64,000 nucleotides of DNA from Bog-473 sp963783965 (GCA_963783965.1 CAWAPQ010000014.1:1-64000); one strand, 5' to 3'. Counted from the first letter of the stretch, positions 6,106 to 15,274 are shown. The notes: generated from the sequence alone by a model not told the origin. Numbers and translations: made by a program.

Positions 6106-9096
6106 ATGGCGACACCTGGGCCACCCGAGTTTGGCCGTGGTGTCGTCATCTCGGCGGGAACGGCTCCTCCTCAGCCGTGGAACGGGTGTCCGCGGGTGGT
6201 CATCGACCAGCAGGCGCTCGAGGAGCCACACGCCGCTCTGGCGGTCTTGCAGCGGGCCTGGCTGACGGGCCAACCCGTGGTGGTGGAGCTGACGATCGAC
6301 TCCAGGGCGTTGCAGGAGCGGGAGACCTGCCTTCTGCCGGTCCACGGCCTGAGCCCTCGATTCGAGTTCGCACGAGAGCGCCTTCACTTCTTGGTGTGGG
6401 CGAACAACTACGACGCTCGCAACGGCGAGCCGATCTGGTGGCACGGGCGCAAAGCCGTGCGGAGTTTTGCCACCCGGGGGCTGGTGGAATCGGAAACGGC
6501 CGACATCGAGCTCGCCGACGGGACACCCCTCTGGGTCGACGGAGGACCGTTCGCTCCCACCAGGGACGCCAGCGGGATCCGGATCGTGCACCGCTGGAAC
6601 ACGGAGGCGGGATCGCTCGCGGCGATCGGCCACTGCATGCCCGAAGTTGACCTGGCCGCCGACCAGCTCGCGGCGGTCAGCCATCCCGCGGGTGGCGCCA
6701 GGGTCATCGCCCCTGCGGGTTCGGGGAAGACGCGGGTTCTCACCGAGCGCCTGCGCTACCTGATAGAAGAACGCGGAGCGGAACCGTCCACCGTGACCGT
6801 GCTCGCCTACAACAAGAGGGCAGCGGACGAACTCCACGAGCGGTGCGGCGCTCTCGTCACAGCACGAGGTCCCCACATCCGGACGCTGAACAGTTTGGGG
6901 TTCTGGATCTGCAACGAATTCGGAGTTCGGGGACGGTTGGACGTCCTCGAGGAGCCCCGGGTGCGAGACCTTGTGCAGAGCGTCTTCGAGGTCCGCAGAC
7001 AGGCCAACGCCGATACCGTCCTCCCCTACATCGACGCGCTGTCAGCCGTTCGGCTGGGCCTTACCTCACCGGCGGCCGTCGAAGATCAGTTCCCCGATGC
7101 CAGCGGCTTGGCCGCCGGCTTCGACGCCTACCGGGAGGCTCTGGTCGATGCGGGCGCCGTCGACTTCGACGAGCAGATCTACCGCGCCATCGAGATCCTG
7201 CTCAGTGACCCCGATGCCCGGAGCGCCGCCCAGGCTCGCTGCCGGCACCTGCTGGTCGACGAATTCCAGGACCTGAACCCCGCCCACATGCTGTTGATCA
7301 GGCTCCTGAGCGCGCCGGCCTACAACACCTTCGGCGTCGGCGACGACGACCAGGTGATTTACGGCTATTCGGGAGCGGACCCCGCATACCTGATCAATTT
7401 CGAGGACTACTTCGTCGGGGCGCAGGCGTACGCACTCGAGGTCAACTACCGGTGCCCGCCAGCAGTCGTGACCGCGGCAAAGCATGTGCTGTCCTACAAC
7501 ACGGCCCGGATTGCGAAGACGATCACGACACCACCCGGGAGCACCGATGCCCTCGGGGACTTCGGCGATCCCCTCGCTGAGTACGGCCCCGTCGCCGTCA
7601 TCCACGCTGATGCCGAACTCCTCGCGCAAACAGCCGTGGCCGCCATCTCGGCATGGCGTGACGCTGGCATCTCCCCCACTGAGATTGCCGTCCTCTCCCG
7701 GGTCAACTCGACCTTACTCCCGGTTCAGGTCGCCCTCTCCGAGGCGGGCATCCCGAGCACCACCCCGCTGAGTCCCGACGTGCTCAAACGAACGGGCATC
7801 GCGACCACCCTCGCCTATCTGCGGATGGGCATCTCACCAGACGCGATCCGAAGAGAGGACATCGCCCAGACGATCCGACGACCCTCTCGAGGGATCGCGC
7901 CCAATGTGACCAAAATGCTGTCGGAACGCGCCGTGACCTCGGTCAGGGACATCAGAGGCCTGGCCGGTCGTCTGTCCGGACGAGACGTCTCCAAGCTTTC
8001 CGACTACGCCGACTCGATCGAAGCCGTGGCCGACGCCTGCCGCGAATCGAGCGCGGCTGCCGTCCGGGCCGTGCGGACAGAGGTCGGCCTGGGGGAGACG
8101 ATGGATGTCTTGGACTCGTCCCGACGCGAGGCGGACCGGTCGACCCACGCCGACGATCTCCTGGCCCTCGAGTCGTTGGGGGCGCTCCACCCGGACGTCT
8201 TCTCCTTCGAATCCTGGCTGCGGGCTGCCCTCGGAAGACGACCTCCCGAAGGACCGTCGGTACACCTCTCGACGATCCACAAGATCAAAGGCCGAGAGTG
8301 GGAACACGTCATCGTCTACGGTGCCTCTAAGGGCCTCTTTCCGCACCGGCTGAGTGACGACGAGGAAGGGGAACGTCGTGTCTTCGTCGTGGCGCTGACG
8401 CGAGCCATACGCCAGGTCGTGGTTCTGGCCGATTCGCGAGAGCCGTCGCCCTTTGTGGAGGAGCTCACTGGGAGCAGATCGCACACGCCCGTCCTGCGGG
8501 AGCGGAGGGAGGCCCGCGACGCGGGTGCCTTCCCTGGCAGCCGGTCCACCACTGTGATCAACGGCGTCCGTGGCCAGGCTCAGCCAAGACGGAGAGGAGC
8601 GCGGAGCACTCCTTCGATACCGAGCCGAACCGGACCGGTCGTCGTCGCGCAGATCGGTCTGGTGCTCGAGCACGGAGGCCATGCGGGGACCGTGGTCGAT
8701 CTCGCCGAGTCGGCGGCCATCGTGGAGGTGGGCAGCGCTCGACTCCGGGTGCCGTTCGGCACGGAAGTGCGGGTGCAGGCGACCACCGTGCAGCTCGTGT
8801 CGCCGGCACAGGGCTCCGAGTACTCCGATCCGGCCGAGAAGTACGAGCGCGCTCTGCGGGAATGGCGATCCGAAGCGGCGAGGCAGGCATCGGTGCCGGC
8901 GTACGTCGTGTTGAACGACGCTGAGCTCGCCGGCATCGCAGCGAGCCGCCCCAACACTCTGGCCGAATTGGCCCGGTGCAAGGGCGTGGGACCCGTTCGG
9001 CTCGAACGCTGGGGAGACGAGCTTCTGGCTGCCCTCGACGGGGCCGAAGATGACGGGGCGGATGAGACCATCGTTATCGCGGGCGTCCAGCGATAA
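6106..9096 (+). CDS. UvrD/Rep-type superfamily 1 helicase with C-terminal HRDC-like domain
   Basis: A roughly 996-aa ATP-dependent DNA helicase. Visible motifs: Walker A APAGSGKTR (about 202-210), Ia-like TVLAYNKRAADEL, motif II LLVDEFQDLNP (about 381-391), motif III GVGDDDQVIYGYSGADP, motif IV VNYRCP, motif V LSTIHKIKGREWEHV and motif VI VALTRA. The last 90 residues (LNDAELAGIAASRPNTLAEL...GVGPVRLERWGDELL) form an HRDC-like fold, as in actinobacterial UvrD2. Before the helicase lies an unusual N-terminal region of about 190 residues (LHFLVWANNYDARNGEPIWW) that I do not recognise. The ATG at 6106 fits conserved-looking sequence; an upstream GTG at 6058 is open. Likely role: DNA repair or recombination. 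Confidence 0.85.
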   Translation: MATPGPPEFGRGVVISAGTAPPQPWNGCPRVVIDQQALEEPHAALAVLQRAWLTGQPVVVELTIDSRALQERETCLLPVHGLSPRFEFARERLHFLVWANNYDARNGEPIWWHGRKAVRSFATRGLVESETADIELADGTPLWVDGGPFAPTRDASGIRIVHRWNTEAGSLAAIGHCMPEVDLAADQLAAVSHPAGGARVIAPAGSGKTRVLTERLRYLIEERGAEPSTVTVLAYNKRAADELHERCGALVTARGPHIRTLNSLGFWICNEFGVRGRLDVLEEPRVRDLVQSVFEVRRQANADTVLPYIDALSAVRLGLTSPAAVEDQFPDASGLAAGFDAYREALVDAGAVDFDEQIYRAIEILLSDPDARSAAQARCRHLLVDEFQDLNPAHMLLIRLLSAPAYNTFGVGDDDQVIYGYSGADPAYLINFEDYFVGAQAYALEVNYRCPPAVVTAAKHVLSYNTARIAKTITTPPGSTDALGDFGDPLAEYGPVAVIHADAELLAQTAVAAISAWRDAGISPTEIAVLSRVNSTLLPVQVALSEAGIPSTTPLSPDVLKRTGIATTLAYLRMGISPDAIRREDIAQTIRRPSRGIAPNVTKMLSERAVTSVRDIRGLAGRLSGRDVSKLSDYADSIEAVADACRESSAAAVRAVRTEVGLGETMDVLDSSRREADRSTHADDLLALESLGALHPDVFSFESWLRAALGRRPPEGPSVHLSTIHKIKGREWEHVIVYGASKGLFPHRLSDDEEGERRVFVVALTRAIRQVVVLADSREPSPFVEELTGSRSHTPVLRERREARDAGAFPGSRSTTVINGVRGQAQPRRRGARSTPSIPSRTGPVVVAQIGLVLEHGGHAGTVVDLAESAAIVEVGSARLRVPFGTEVRVQATTVQLVSPAQGSEYSDPAEKYERALREWRSEAARQASVPAYVVLNDAELAGIAASRPNTLAELARCKGVGPVRLERWGDELLAALDGAEDDGADETIVIAGVQR

Positions 9097-9176
9097 CCCG
9101 GCTGGGAGGTTCCTTCCGTGGCCTTCAGGAGGAACCCGAAGCACACGGAGGCACGTGCGACAGACCCCGTACAGCC

Positions 9177-9450
9177 CGGAGTCTCCGCTCCACCCTGATC
9201 GCCGTCTCTGACCTGGAGCGATCGGTCGCCTTCTACCGGCAGCTCGGCCCCTTTGGCTTCATCGCCGAGGGAGATGGTGTCGCCATCCTCGGCGCCATCT
9301 CCCGCTGGCAGCCGTCCTCCCGGTGCGCGAAACGCAGAGCCTGCATCAAATGCGCCATGGCCAGCAGTCGCTCAGGCTCTGATCGATCACCTTCACCCAA
9401 GATCGGCCACCTGTTTGGTACTCGACCACGAGTCCATTTGAATCGAAGAT
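9177..9450 (+). pseudogene. Decayed VOC/glyoxalase-fold gene
   Basis: The reading RSLRSTLIAVSDLERSVAFY, followed by RQLGPFGFIAEGDGVAILG, is the first beta-alpha-beta unit of a vicinal-oxygen-chelate domain. The frame then breaks near 9297 and the expected second half is not recoverable as one frame; a stop lies at about 9450. No start with a ribosome site is evident. It is a remnant only; the original enzyme activity cannot be told. Confidence 0.5.
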
Positions 9451-9480
9451 AGGCTGCGCCACCGGCAATCCGGGCGTTCG

Positions 9481-9498
9481 ATACCGTATCGACGGTAT
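9481..9498. promoter_or_regulatory. Palindrome upstream of the metallo-hydrolase gene
   Basis: ATACCGT-ATCG-ACGGTAT is a perfect 7-bp-arm inverted repeat ending 27 bp before the GTG start at 9526. Its size and place fit a regulator operator. The GntR protein encoded just downstream (minus strand) is a candidate, but no second copy was found before the gntR gene. Confidence 0.4.
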
Positions 9499-9525
9499 GC
9501 CTGGGCAGTTCCCCCCTCGGAATTA

Positions 9526-10494
9526 GTGGTGAGCACCCCCATTCCCTACGTCCGCGAGATGACGCCGCGCTACGGCGAGCCCGAGGTGGTCTCGCCTTCG
9601 GTTCGGAGGGTGCTGGCCAGTAACCCGAACCGCTTCACCTACCTGGGCAGCGGGACCTATCTGATCGGCCACGGCGACCTCGCGGTCGTCGACCCCGGGC
9701 CGGACGAATCGGTCCACGTCGACGCTATCCTCCGTGCCCTGGAGCCGGGCGAGCGGGTGACTCACGTGCTCGTGACCCACCGACACACCGACCACGTGGG
9801 CGCGGTGGCCGAACTGCAGGCCCGGACGGGTGCTGTGACCTACGGCTACCCGCGGAGAGATTCGGCTGACGACGAGTCCTTCGTGCCGTTCGTGTTCGGC
9901 GACCCCGAAGCCGACCTCGACGACTCCTTCTCACCGGGCAACGCCCACGAGCGTACGCTCCGGTCGTTCCAGCCCGACGTGACCCTCGCCGACGGCGACG
10001 AGGTGGCTGGCAGCGACTGGGCGCTCCGAGCTGTGCACACGCCGGGCCATGCCGCCGACCATCTCTGCTACTCCCTGCCCCAGGAGCGGCTGCTCCTGAC
10101 CGGCGATCACGTCATGGGCTGGTCTACCTCGGTGATAGCGCCGCCGGGCGGTGACCTGAACTCCTACCTGGCCAGCCTGGAGCTCTTACTCGACCGTGAC
10201 GACACCTGGTACCTGCCCACGCACGGGCCGCCCGTGACCGAACCTGGCCCGCTGGTCTCAGCCCTCCACGCCCACAGAAGGGAACGGAGCCAACAGGTGC
10301 TCGACGCGCTTGGCGACGGTCCGCGAACAGTCGCCCAGATCGTCCCGTCTCTCTACGCAGACATCTCGAAGCAGCTCTGGCAAGGGGCGGCCGCCTCAGT
10401 TTGGGCCCATGTGCTGGCGCTCGTGGAGAGCGGGGACCTCGAGCCGGACGAAGGCAGCCTGACCCGCTCGTCTCGCCTGCGCCGTTTCTCGTAG
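9526..10494 (+). CDS. Metallo-beta-lactamase-fold hydrolase (LACTB2/ribonuclease-like)
   Basis: A 322-aa protein with the complete MBL metal site: THRHTDH at residues 84-90 (H85, H87, D89, H90), a second histidine in HTPGHAADH, an aspartate in LLTGDHVMGW, and LPTHGPPV. The C-terminal 70 residues (RTVAQIVPSLYADISKQLW) look like the winged-helix tail seen in LACTB2-type proteins. Such enzymes cleave thioesters, lactones or RNA; the substrate cannot be told here. Start GTG at 9526, with a second GTG at 9529. It converges with the gntR gene. Confidence 0.8.
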   Translation: MVSTPIPYVREMTPRYGEPEVVSPSVRRVLASNPNRFTYLGSGTYLIGHGDLAVVDPGPDESVHVDAILRALEPGERVTHVLVTHRHTDHVGAVAELQARTGAVTYGYPRRDSADDESFVPFVFGDPEADLDDSFSPGNAHERTLRSFQPDVTLADGDEVAGSDWALRAVHTPGHAADHLCYSLPQERLLLTGDHVMGWSTSVIAPPGGDLNSYLASLELLLDRDDTWYLPTHGPPVTEPGPLVSALHAHRRERSQQVLDALGDGPRTVAQIVPSLYADISKQLWQGAAASVWAHVLALVESGDLEPDEGSLTRSSRLRRFS

Positions 10495-10634
10495 GACGAA
10501 CCTGCCGGTCCGGTCAAGACACTCGAGGATACGTGCCGACCAGGCCCATCTCCGCCAGGCCTCCCGGAGCGCCCCTCGCACCGACCGAGTAGTCCTCCAG
10601 GGGAGCGAAGGAATCGGCGCGAGGGCCGGTGAGG

Positions 10635-11339
10635 TCAGCCGGGCTCGTGCTCCGCGTCACCGTCAGGTGACGCGTGTTCGAGGTAGCCGTGGGAGAGGGC
10701 ATGCTCGACCCAGAGCTCGCCGGCGAGCTTGGCATACTCCCCGGAGACCCGCCGCGCCTGGTCCGCGTCGCCGGCCTTCAGGGCCAGGATCAACTGGTTC
10801 CGCCAGTTCGCCGCGAGGTCGGACCACCCCGAGACCTCCTCGGTCAGCGGAAGAAATCGCAGAGCGTTTCGCAGCAAAATAGCGATCCGCGGCGCACCCG
10901 AGGCGCGGTGGAGCTCGCCGTAGAACTCCAAGTTGCCCTGAAAGCGCTCCTCGGGCGTGGTGACCTGACCCAGCTCGGTGGCCAGCGCCACGAGGCGCGG
11001 AAGGAGCTCGTGGGTCTGCCGCTTGCACGCCCGGTAGGCCAGTTCGCCTTCGAGCACGCCATGGACCCACGAGAGGCTGGTGACGTCGTCGACGGTCAGA
11101 CCGATGATGGTGAAGGAGCGGTTGGCTGAGGTCTCGACCATTCCTTCGGCCACCAGACGGAGAAGCGCCTCGCGAACCGGCATGGTGCTGACACCTAACA
11201 TCTGTGCCAACTGCTCCTGCGTGACCCGCTCGTTAGCCGCGAACTCGCCCCGGACTATCATGGTTCGCAACGACTCGGTGACCTTGTCGGCGATCGAGCT
11301 GTGCTGGACCCGCGCCACGTTGTGCGTGCTCCTTGGCAT
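10635..11339 (-). CDS. GntR-family regulator, FCD (FadR/VanR-type) subgroup
   Basis: A 234-aa protein with an N-terminal winged helix (residues about 15-80; ERVTQEQLAQMLGVSTMPVR is the recognition unit) and an all-helical FCD effector domain (residues about 90-225). FCD regulators usually sense small organic acids and repress catabolic genes. It stands alone, tail-to-tail with the metallo-hydrolase gene, and a decayed gene lies behind it. The upstream target may be the catabolic island or the palindrome at 9481; neither is proven. Confidence 0.85.
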   Translation of the reverse strand: MPRSTHNVARVQHSSIADKVTESLRTMIVRGEFAANERVTQEQLAQMLGVSTMPVREALLRLVAEGMVETSANRSFTIIGLTVDDVTSLSWVHGVLEGELAYRACKRQTHELLPRLVALATELGQVTTPEERFQGNLEFYGELHRASGAPRIAILLRNALRFLPLTEEVSGWSDLAANWRNQLILALKAGDADQARRVSGEYAKLAGELWVEHALSHGYLEHASPDGDAEHEPG

Positions 11340-11497
11340 TACCAGCCTGTCCCGAACTCCGATGTGCCGGAACTGCGGGCAATCGAGTTCAAGGTGAGCA
11401 CCCCGGAATTTTCACTGCCATTGGGTTGCGATACGCGACATATGCGGGACCGGGCTCTGCACGATGCATGCGACGGCGGCCGCACCAGGGCCCTGGT

Positions 11498-11790
11498 TCA
11501 GTCGAAGCTGCCGAAGCCTTCGTCCTGTGGCGCGTCGAACGCCGCCTGGATGCGACCCGTCTGGGAGTAGAAGAGGCCACGAACCTCGTGTTGACGAGTT
11601 CGTCCTCAGAGAGGTACTTGCCATCGAATGCCCAGAGTTCGTCTGTGACTGAAACCATCTCCACCTGGTTCGCGAGTCACGCACGACCACCTGTTCCTCG
11701 TCGCTGAACCCCGCGAACCCCAGCGGTCTGCAGTTCGATGTGTCCTGGCGGCAGTGGCCACGGGACGCGGTGTCCCTACCGGTACACACC
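11498..11790 (-). pseudogene. Decayed gene of unknown family
   Basis: On the minus strand a protein-like reading runs through three frames: PWPLPPGHIELQTAG, then FSDEEQVVVRDSR, then VEMVSVTDELWAFDGKYL and SEDELVN, then EVRGLFYSQTGRIQAAFD before the stop at 11498. At least two frameshifts and an upstream in-frame stop are needed, so it cannot be expressed as one protein. I do not recognise the family. The rest of 11340-12210 holds no convincing gene. Confidence 0.4.
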
Positions 11791-12077
11791 CCACTAGTTT
11801 CCGCATCGATGAATCCGAGCTTGCACGCTGCGGCCTCCGGGGCATTGGCCATCGCCCGTTGAAGGTTCGGCATGGGCCGTTTCGCCCTGCGCGATGACAG
11901 CGCGCTTCTCGTGGCTGATTTGCCAGCGCTGGATCCGCGAAGCAGCGACCCTCAGACCTCTACCTCGACTGGGAACAACTCCTCGAGGTTCGGCGTCCGC
12001 CGATGCACAGGGTCCGATAACGTGTTAGATCTTCCTCGCAATCTGGGTCGACCCAGCGAGGGCGCCATCCGGCCCGT

Positions 12078-12105
12078 GGCCCCGCCCCCTCCCCCCCTCG
12101 GGGCC
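12078..12105 (-). other. GC hairpin with G-tract-rich loop downstream of an exporter gene
   Basis: Arms GGCCCCG (12078-12084) and CGGGGCC (12099-12105) are exact reverse complements. The loop on the minus strand is made of runs of seven and five guanines, followed by the G-rich arm, so a G-quadruplex is an alternative fold. It sits about 105 nt after the stop of the minus-strand MFS gene and might end its transcript, though there is no T-run. Function is inferred. Confidence 0.35.
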
Positions 12106-12210
12106 GCGGGCCGGGCGCCTTCAAGAACGAGCGCCAACGCGCCGCAACGAGCCGATGGCCGACCAGGCGACGAACCCACGTCGGCGAACGCCCGACGGGC
12201 TCGCCCAAGG

Positions 12211-13701
12211 TCAGCCCTCGAAGGCGACCTGGGGCTCGCCGGCCTCCTCGAGCACCTCCTCGAGAGCCACCACAGGGTGGTTCGCTGTGGCGACAGACAA
12301 CTTCGGGAGAGCCAGGGCGAGCAAGGCTCCGACCAAGAGCCCGGCGCCGGCGATCACGAACGCCGCCCGATAGCCGGAGGTGAGGGCCGCATCCACATTG
12401 TGGCTGCCCACGAGGTGGTGCGTGGCCACCGAGGTGGCGACCGTGGCCATGATGGCCAGTCCGAGGGCCCCGCCCACCTGGCGCGTGGTGTTGATCAGGC
12501 CCGAGGCCAGGCCGGCCTCGTGGGGCGGAACACCGGTCGTGGCCGACAAGGTCATGGGGACGAACGACATGCCGATTCCGAGCCCGATGAGAATGAGCGG
12601 GCCCAGGACATTGGAGAAGTAGCCGGCACCGGCCCCGATGGTGGAGAGCCAGAACAGGCCACCGGCGGCCAGGGTCGGGCCGAGCACCAGCTGGCGCCGG
12701 GCTCCCATGATCTGCACCAGTCGTGTACCGATCAGCGCCCCGGCCAGTGTGCAGAGACCCGCCGGCAGGAACGCCAAGCCGGCCCGCAGGGCGGAGTAGC
12801 CATTCACGTCCTGGAGGTACAGCGAAAGGAAGAAGTAGGTCCCGAAGAGGCCGGCCCCGATGGTCACCGCGATGCCGTTGGCCACTGAGAGGGATCGGCG
12901 CCGGAAGATGCCGAGAGGGATGAGCGGATCCCGTGCGAAGCGGGCCTCGTTGACGAAGAACATGGCCAGCAGGACCAGACCGATGGCCAGGGTCACGATG
13001 GTCTGCATCGATCCCCACGGGTGCGTGTCGGTGCTCACGATGCCGTACACCAAGACGGCCAAGCCGGCGGTGACGGTGACCGCCCCGAAGATGTCGAGGG
13101 CCCGCTTCGGACCGACCTCCTCGTTCCGCGGCAATGCCATCCACGCGCCGACCATCAGGACGATGCCGATCGGCACGTTGACGAAGAGCACCCAACGCCA
13201 GTTGAGGAGGCTGGTCAACACCCCGCCGGCCAGCACACCGACTGCGGCCCCGCTGGCCGCCGTGGCCGACCACGCGCCGAGGGCCCGCCGGCGCTCGCTG
13301 GGGTCGGTGAAGGTGGTCACCAGGATGCTCAAGGTGGCCGGAGCCAAGATCGCGCCACCAATGCCCTGGGCCGCGCGGGCGGCGATGAGCCAGCTCCCGC
13401 TCTGGGCCAGACCACCGATGAGGCTGCACACCGTGAAGACCGCGAGGCCGATCATGAAGACGCGGCGGCGGCCGAAGAGGTCGGCAGCCCGACCACCCAG
13501 CATCAGGAAGCCGGCGAACGTGAGCGTGTAGGCGTTCACCACCCACTGCTGGCCGGCTACTGAAAGGCCGAGGCTGTCGCGCATCTGGGGCAGCGCCACG
13601 TTCACGATGGCCACGTCCAGAACGACCATGAACTGAGCGATGCAGCAGATGGCCAGGATTGCCCTGGTCGGGAGGCGGTGCTCGGTAATGCGCTGGTCCA
13701 C
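12211..13701 (-). CDS. MFS drug exporter, DHA2 (EmrB/QacA) family
   Basis: A 496-aa membrane protein with 14 predicted helices, opening LAICCIAQFMVVLDVAIVNV (helix-1 motif D1) and carrying motif A (GGRAADLFGRRRVFMIG) and the helix-5 antiporter motif (GAAVGVLAGGVLT). The start is GTG at 13701, supported by GAGGAG 7 nt upstream. An in-frame ATG at 13770 would lie inside the MarR operator and lacks a ribosome site. It is divergent from a marR gene, the classic arrangement for a repressed multidrug pump. Substrate unknown. Confidence 0.88.
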   Translation of the reverse strand: MDQRITEHRLPTRAILAICCIAQFMVVLDVAIVNVALPQMRDSLGLSVAGQQWVVNAYTLTFAGFLMLGGRAADLFGRRRVFMIGLAVFTVCSLIGGLAQSGSWLIAARAAQGIGGAILAPATLSILVTTFTDPSERRRALGAWSATAASGAAVGVLAGGVLTSLLNWRWVLFVNVPIGIVLMVGAWMALPRNEEVGPKRALDIFGAVTVTAGLAVLVYGIVSTDTHPWGSMQTIVTLAIGLVLLAMFFVNEARFARDPLIPLGIFRRRSLSVANGIAVTIGAGLFGTYFFLSLYLQDVNGYSALRAGLAFLPAGLCTLAGALIGTRLVQIMGARRQLVLGPTLAAGGLFWLSTIGAGAGYFSNVLGPLILIGLGIGMSFVPMTLSATTGVPPHEAGLASGLINTTRQVGGALGLAIMATVATSVATHHLVGSHNVDAALTSGYRAAFVIAGAGLLVGALLALALPKLSVATANHPVVALEEVLEEAGEPQVAFEG

Positions 13702-13753
13702 GGCTCGGCTCCTCGGATTGCCCTGCTTTCCCTTTAAGGTTAAGATATTAGAC

Positions 13754-13771
13754 CTTGAGAGATTAGTCAAG
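13754..13771. promoter_or_regulatory. MarR-type operator between the exporter and marR genes
   Basis: CTTGA-N8-TCAAG is an exact inverted repeat in the 102-bp divergent intergenic region. Overlapping dyads AGAGA...TCTCT and AAGGT...ACCTT extend it on both sides. MarR-family sites are commonly TTGA...TCAA palindromes of this length. It could shut both promoters; the binding is inferred. Confidence 0.6.
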
Positions 13772-13803
13772 TCTCTGAACGTTGAAAGAAGTACGGTCTG
13801 CCC

Positions 13804-14346
13804 GTGCCCGTTGAAGAGCCACAGGACGATATTGACCGGGTGGTCGGGTTCTGGAAGGAAGAGAACCCCCAGCTCGACGTCACGACCAAGGCGGTCGCCA
13901 TGCGGCTGCGCCGCGCCTCACAGCACCTGGAACGGGCGGTCCGATCCAATCTCACCGACAGCGGGGTCGACGAGTACTGGGAGCTCGAAGTGCTCCTGAC
14001 GCTCCGGCGCGCCCCTGACTACCGGGCGAACGCCGGTGAGCTCGGACGCGAGTGTCAGGTGACGTCAGGGGCCATCACCAACCGGATCAGCCGGCTGGAG
14101 AAGCGGGGCTGGGTACGCAGAGACGTCGACCCCGTTGACCGTCGCCAGGTGCAGGTCAGCCTTACGGCGGCCGGCCTCGCTCAAGCCGATCACATCATTG
14201 CCATGAAGACACAAGCCGAACGGTGGGCCTTCGACGGCGTCGATCGGGAGCTCCTCGAGCGAATGGCCAAGGACTTACGCACACTCATTCTCGCCTTCGA
14301 CACACAGAGCGATGTGGTCAACGACGCCACCGCCGTGTCCGGCTGA
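13804..14346 (+). CDS. MarR-family transcriptional regulator
   Basis: A 180-aa protein with the MarR winged helix in the middle: VLLTLRRAPDYRANAGELGR leads into the recognition helix VTSGAITNRISRLEKRG (residues about 82-98), then the wing RRDVDPVDRRQVQVSLT. N- and C-terminal helices would form the dimer interface. Start GTG at 13804. It is divergent from the MFS exporter, with the CTTGA-N8-TCAAG palindrome between them, so autorepression together with control of the pump is the simplest model. Confidence 0.88.
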   Translation: MPVEEPQDDIDRVVGFWKEENPQLDVTTKAVAMRLRRASQHLERAVRSNLTDSGVDEYWELEVLLTLRRAPDYRANAGELGRECQVTSGAITNRISRLEKRGWVRRDVDPVDRRQVQVSLTAAGLAQADHIIAMKTQAERWAFDGVDRELLERMAKDLRTLILAFDTQSDVVNDATAVSG

Positions 14347-14368
14347 TTGGTCGCGCCGTCCGGTCGAA

Positions 14369-15274
14369 TCACTCGTTTGCGGGATCGTGCGGTTCAGTCC
14401 ACAGCAGTGGTTTCTCACTTCGGGCCAGGTGGAAACCGTTGAACGGCTTCGTCGCCAGTCCCGTTGGCAATGACGGCATGGTTTCCGGCGTCAGGCTTCC
14501 GCCACCATCGACGTAGAGGGTCTGCCCCGTCATAAAGGCTGCGGCAGGCGAGAGAAGGAAGACCGCGGCAGCCGATACCTCGCTCTCCGTCCCGATGCGT
14601 CCAGCCGGCGTCCGTCGGAGGCGTTCGACCGTTTGTCCCGCTCGTTCAGCAGAGAACTCCTCGAAGACGGTCGAGTAGATGGGTCCCGGCGCGATGGCAT
14701 TGACACGAACTTCACTCGGCGCCCACTCAATGGCGAGCGTCTTCGCGAGATTCATGACCCCGGCTCGCGCTGCGCCCGAGTGCGCACGCGATGGCATGCC
14801 ATTGCGCACGTCCGCCACAATGGAAACGATTGAGCCGCCGTGCTCGTGCATGGAGCCGAGGAATACCTCTCGGCAGACCAAGAAGGTGCCGGTGAGATTG
14901 AGATCGACCACTGAGCGCCAACCGTTGGGCGAAATTTCGTCGGCACGCGACGTGAACTGACCACCTGCACTGTTGACGAGGCCGTCAATCCGGCCGTGAC
15001 GCTGCACAATGGTGTCAACGACCGCAGCAACTTCATCGGCGTCGCGGACATTGAGCTTGACGAAATCGGCTCTCCCGCCGGCTTCGACGATCTCGGCCAC
15101 CGTGCTCTCCAGCGGCTCGATTCGACGTCCGCCGATCACCGAGGTACCTCCGAGCGCTGCGACCTCGTGCGCGATACAGCGCCCGATGCCCGTTCCACCA
15201 CCGGTGATGAAGACTGTCTGCCCCTTGAGGGCGTTCGGTGCGAAAATCGATTCGAATCGGCTTGGCGCGGACAA
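14369..15274 (-). CDS. SDR oxidoreductase, 2,4-dienoyl-/trans-2-enoyl-CoA reductase type
   Basis: A 301-aa short-chain dehydrogenase. The nucleotide motif is GGGTGIG (residues about 25-31), followed by NSAGG and the C-terminal VDGGG. At the usual YxxxK site the sequence is HSGAARAG followed by NLAKTLA, so the tyrosine is missing. This is the pattern of peroxisomal-type enoyl/dienoyl-CoA reductases rather than alcohol dehydrogenases. It would reduce an unsaturated acyl-CoA with NADPH. The start is TTG at 15274 with AAGGAAAGGGG upstream. The tail of about 40 residues after the Rossmann fold is longer than usual. It follows the enoyl-CoA hydratase in the same direction, fitting one beta-oxidation operon. 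Confidence 0.82.
   Translation of the reverse strand: MSAPSRFESIFAPNALKGQTVFITGGGTGIGRCIAHEVAALGGTSVIGGRRIEPLESTVAEIVEAGGRADFVKLNVRDADEVAAVVDTIVQRHGRIDGLVNSAGGQFTSRADEISPNGWRSVVDLNLTGTFLVCREVFLGSMHEHGGSIVSIVADVRNGMPSRAHSGAARAGVMNLAKTLAIEWAPSEVRVNAIAPGPIYSTVFEEFSAERAGQTVERLRRTPAGRIGTESEVSAAAVFLLSPAAAFMTGQTLYVDGGGSLTPETMPSLPTGLATKPFNGFHLARSEKPLLWTEPHDPANE

Noticed and set aside
11872..12888. Open frame of 338 codons on the plus strand
   Set aside because: Its larger part is antisense to the second MFS gene and its first part crosses the G-tract hairpin; composition is biased and no motif is present.
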